From Bacteroidaceae bacterium (GTDB lineage: Bacteria; Bacteroidota; Bacteroidia; Bacteroidales; Bacteroidaceae): a stretch of 64,000 nt of DNA. The position numbers were made by a program, and so were the translations under genes. Shown here piece by piece: positions 61,968-64,000 of this stretch. The stretch lies in contig JAGASY010000004.1 in the NCBI GenBank assembly GCA_017621515.1, forward strand, positions 1 to 64,000, written 5' to 3'. Position 1 is the stretch's first letter, and the number at the start of each line of letters is the position of its first letter. The notes below the pieces were generated by a model. The model was not told the origin of the DNA. It did no database searches and saw nothing but the letters and a program-made list of their open reading frames with translations.

Positions 61968-62510
61968 TCATTTAATTTTCACTGCAATTCCACAAACCAT
62001 CATCACCACTTCATCCGCCTTTGAAGCCACATACTGATTCATCCAGCCTTCCACATCCGTAAACTTACGCTGTATCTCATTGTCACTGACTCCTCCAGAC
62101 CCAATCTCATTGGTCACAAAAATGAATGTCGCATCCTGTGAAGTAAACTTCTCAAACTCCTCTTTCAGTGCAGCCAGTGTGCGCTCCACGTGTTCTCCCG
62201 CCGCCTTTGCCGAATGCAAACATTCATTCTGCAAGTCAAAGAAGAAATTCGTTGCCCACAGCGTGACACAATCCACAAGTACTGTACGCCCGCTCACATC
62301 ATGCCTACTCAACCACTTCTCTTCCTCAATGTTAGTCCATTGTGGTCCTCGTCTTTGCTTGTGGATTTCTACACGATGCCTGAACTCTTCATCCCATATT
62401 CGCGATGTAGCCATATATACAGGGTTCGGACTGAGCCGCATCGCCAGCTGCTCTGCATATTCACTTTTACCGGAGCGTTGTCCGCCAGTGACAAGAACAA
62501 TCTTCTTCAT
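61968..62510 (-). CDS. cobU: Adenosylcobinamide kinase / guanylyltransferase
   Basis: A 180-residue bifunctional enzyme that phosphorylates adenosylcobinamide and then adds GMP. The P-loop is VTGGQRSGKSEYAEQLA (GGxRSGKS form); the guanylylated His is in EFRHRVEIHKQRRG; FVTNEIGSGGVSDNEIQR follows. It begins 17 bp after the hydrogenase-like gene and precedes cobT by 55 bp. cobS, usually found with these genes, is not next to them. Confidence 0.95.
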   Translation of the reverse strand: MKKIVLVTGGQRSGKSEYAEQLAMRLSPNPVYMATSRIWDEEFRHRVEIHKQRRGPQWTNIEEEKWLSRHDVSGRTVLVDCVTLWATNFFFDLQNECLHSAKAAGEHVERTLAALKEEFEKFTSQDATFIFVTNEIGSGGVSDNEIQRKFTDVEGWMNQYVASKADEVVMMVCGIAVKIK

Positions 62511-62527
62511 GTCGATTCCGTCTCTCT

Positions 62528-63976
62528 TTATTTATCGAATTTCTTCAGTTCCGTATCAAACTGTTTCTTTGCAGCCAATTCATCATTGAATGTACAAGGG
62601 CCGTTTATACAACCACCTTCGCAACTCATCACCTCGATAAACTTCGTAGGACATTTCTTTGTCTTGGCATAACCGCGAAGCAACGCTATCGTCTTCTTGT
62701 CAAGCCCCTGAATAACTGTGGCCTGAAGAGAAGGATCGCCCACCGCGTTCTTCACCGACTCAAACACACCTCCGGTCTTGGCAAAACCTTGTGCATCATG
62801 TCCGCCACGTTCAGACGGAATAAACGGTTCACACTGTTCAATGTCTATTTCATACCCTTCAAGCACCGCATCAAGTTCACTGAAAGTCCAAACAAAATCC
62901 ACACGCGGATTGTCTCTTCCTTCACGACGCTTCGATGCACACGGCCCGATAAAGACCGTAAAGGCATCAGGGTGTTTCTCCGTGGCATACTTGGCTGTAT
63001 AGAACAACGGAGAACCTGTAGTGGATATATATGGAAGCAACTCCGGAATATGCTTTTTGGCAAGCTGAACGTATGCAGAACAGCAACTTGTGGTCATGAA
63101 AGGCGCACCCTCCTCCATTCTTTCCTTAAATTCTTTCGCCTCATTGCGTATAGTTTCTTCAGCTCCGTATGCCACTTCTATGACATCATGGAAACCAAGT
63201 CGCCGTATGGCTCCATATACCTTTTCTATCGGATACTTGAACTGCGACAGAATAGAAGGGGCCACCATTGCTACGAGCTTACGCTTGCGGTCAAGCAGCT
63301 TGATGACATCAAACACACGCGACACTTCAAATATCGCCCCGAAAGGACATGCTTTCATGCACTTTCCACAGTATATACATTTCGACTCATCAATATGCTC
63401 CACTCCATACTCATCCTTTGAGATTGCCTTCACCGGACATGCCTCTTCACATGGAACCGGCAAATAAATGATGGCATGATAAGGACAAGCCTGATGGCAA
63501 CGTCCGCAACTGATACATATATCATGGTCGATGCTTGCCTTACCGTGCTTGTCATACGATATCGCCCCCTTCGGACAGGCATTGCTACATGCCTGCGCCA
63601 CACATCCACGACAAAGGTTCGACACCTCGTAATTGACCTTGATACATGAAGAACATGCCTCATCCATCACAGAAAGCAATGTCATCTTTATTTCACTGTC
63701 ACCACGGTCGAGCAATCTCTGAGCATAGTCAGAAAGAGAGTCAAGCTCATCCTTCTCGTCAGTCATGTCAAAACCCATCATCGCCATGCACTTATATTTT
63801 GTCACGGCTCTTTCTTTATACACACAGCATCTTCCGCGAGGTTGTGACTTGCGCGGGTTCAGTTCCAGCGGCAACCTGTCAATATCTTTCAGCAGTCTGT
63901 CGTTCTTCCACATGTTGACCATTCGTGCCAACAACTGGTAGCGGATGAACATGATGTTGTTATTATTTTTCGGCAT
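62528..63976 (-). CDS. [FeFe]-hydrogenase-like iron-sulfur protein with altered H-cluster motifs
   Basis: A 482-residue cytosolic protein. The N-terminal segment is followed by three ferredoxin-like cluster motifs (CRGCVAQACSNACPKGA near 120, CISCGRCHQACPYHA near 153, CIYCGKCMKACPFGA near 196). The hydrogenase large domain has H-cluster segments: L1 TTSCCSAY near 295 (canonical TSCCP), L2 IGPCASKRRE near 343 (canonical MPCxxKxxE), L3 EVMSCEGGCINGPCTF near 448. All four cluster-binding cysteines are present, but neighbours differ from catalytic group A enzymes, as in putative sensory or alternative-role groups. It heads cobU-cobT. The exact start (MPK, or a later Met) is uncertain and the promoter lies beyond the window. 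Confidence 0.85.
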   Translation of the reverse strand: MPKNNNNIMFIRYQLLARMVNMWKNDRLLKDIDRLPLELNPRKSQPRGRCCVYKERAVTKYKCMAMMGFDMTDEKDELDSLSDYAQRLLDRGDSEIKMTLLSVMDEACSSCIKVNYEVSNLCRGCVAQACSNACPKGAISYDKHGKASIDHDICISCGRCHQACPYHAIIYLPVPCEEACPVKAISKDEYGVEHIDESKCIYCGKCMKACPFGAIFEVSRVFDVIKLLDRKRKLVAMVAPSILSQFKYPIEKVYGAIRRLGFHDVIEVAYGAEETIRNEAKEFKERMEEGAPFMTTSCCSAYVQLAKKHIPELLPYISTTGSPLFYTAKYATEKHPDAFTVFIGPCASKRREGRDNPRVDFVWTFSELDAVLEGYEIDIEQCEPFIPSERGGHDAQGFAKTGGVFESVKNAVGDPSLQATVIQGLDKKTIALLRGYAKTKKCPTKFIEVMSCEGGCINGPCTFNDELAAKKQFDTELKKFDK

Positions 63977-64000
63977 ATCTATAAATTATATGTATAATTA

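Noticed and set aside
1..64000. tRNA, rRNA, transposase or phage genes
   Set aside because: None could be recognised on either strand; gene-free gaps are accounted for by the repeat family, hairpins and promoters.

Overview
The window is chromosomal DNA from a Bacteroidales bacterium (Bacteroides/Prevotella/Paraprevotella relatives; genus not resolvable from the sequence alone). Support comes from Bacteroidetes-type promoters (TAnnTTTG -7 boxes, one with a TTTG -33 box at the usual spacing), serine palmitoyltransferase for sphingolipids, two GH97 enzymes, GH88/GH43 glycosidases, a C10 (streptopain-type) protease with a C-terminal tail resembling a type IX secretion signal, a Nim-like flavoprotein, and A/T-rich ribosome-binding regions. 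No rRNA, tRNA, CRISPR array, phage or recognisable transposase was seen.

Layout. 0.4-5.1 kb: a gene remnant, a DUF4923-type lipoprotein and a large SWIM/SNF2 helicase-like ATPase. 6.4-17 kb (minus): agmatine deiminase, RidA and TrmD; carB, carA and a PurF-like amidotransferase; GlmS. 17.2-19.7 kb: serine palmitoyltransferase divergent from a diacylglycerol/sphingoid-base kinase-like gene. 20.9-23.5 kb: RuvA and a retaining-type GH97. 23.7-28.7 kb: a histidine operon (hisG-hisD-hisC-hisB-FKBP) preceded by a previously hidden 17-residue leader peptide containing four consecutive His codons and a terminator hairpin, i.e. a translation-coupled attenuator. 29.9-37.2 kb: housekeeping genes (Nim-like protein, GT2, RecR, a YtxH/holin-like envelope operon, SPOR lipoprotein, zinc-ribbon coiled-coil protein, Nif3, GNAT). 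37.2-43.7 kb: an orphan DUF1016 nuclease-like gene, FetAB-type transporter, a winged-helix protein, TrpS, a SIMPL-domain protein. 43.9-53.1 kb: a SusC/SusD-less carbohydrate utilisation locus of two transcription units whose upstream regions are duplicates of each other. 54.4-64 kb: cobalamin genes (CobJ-CobH fusion, CobL, CobT, CobU), with a secreted C10 protease lodged between cobJH and cobL, a macrodomain plus Ca/Na exchanger pair, and an [FeFe]-hydrogenase-like protein heading the cobU-cobT operon.

Most unusual feature. Six copies (two partial, both orientations) of a roughly 0.84-kb non-coding repeat are spread every 5-15 kb through gene-free gaps. Each copy contains an array of 10-bp, imperfectly palindromic motifs (CAGCGCACTG and its complement, framed by inverted CTTAGTAGTT/AAGTACTAAG motifs and then CTCTTCGCCG-like motifs) set at a 22-bp pitch, two DNA helical turns, with A/T-rich 12-bp spacers. 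Four full-length copies also carry an A-tract/T-tract hairpin whose stem is kept by paired changes. The layout looks like a multi-site protein-binding array; its function is unknown to me.
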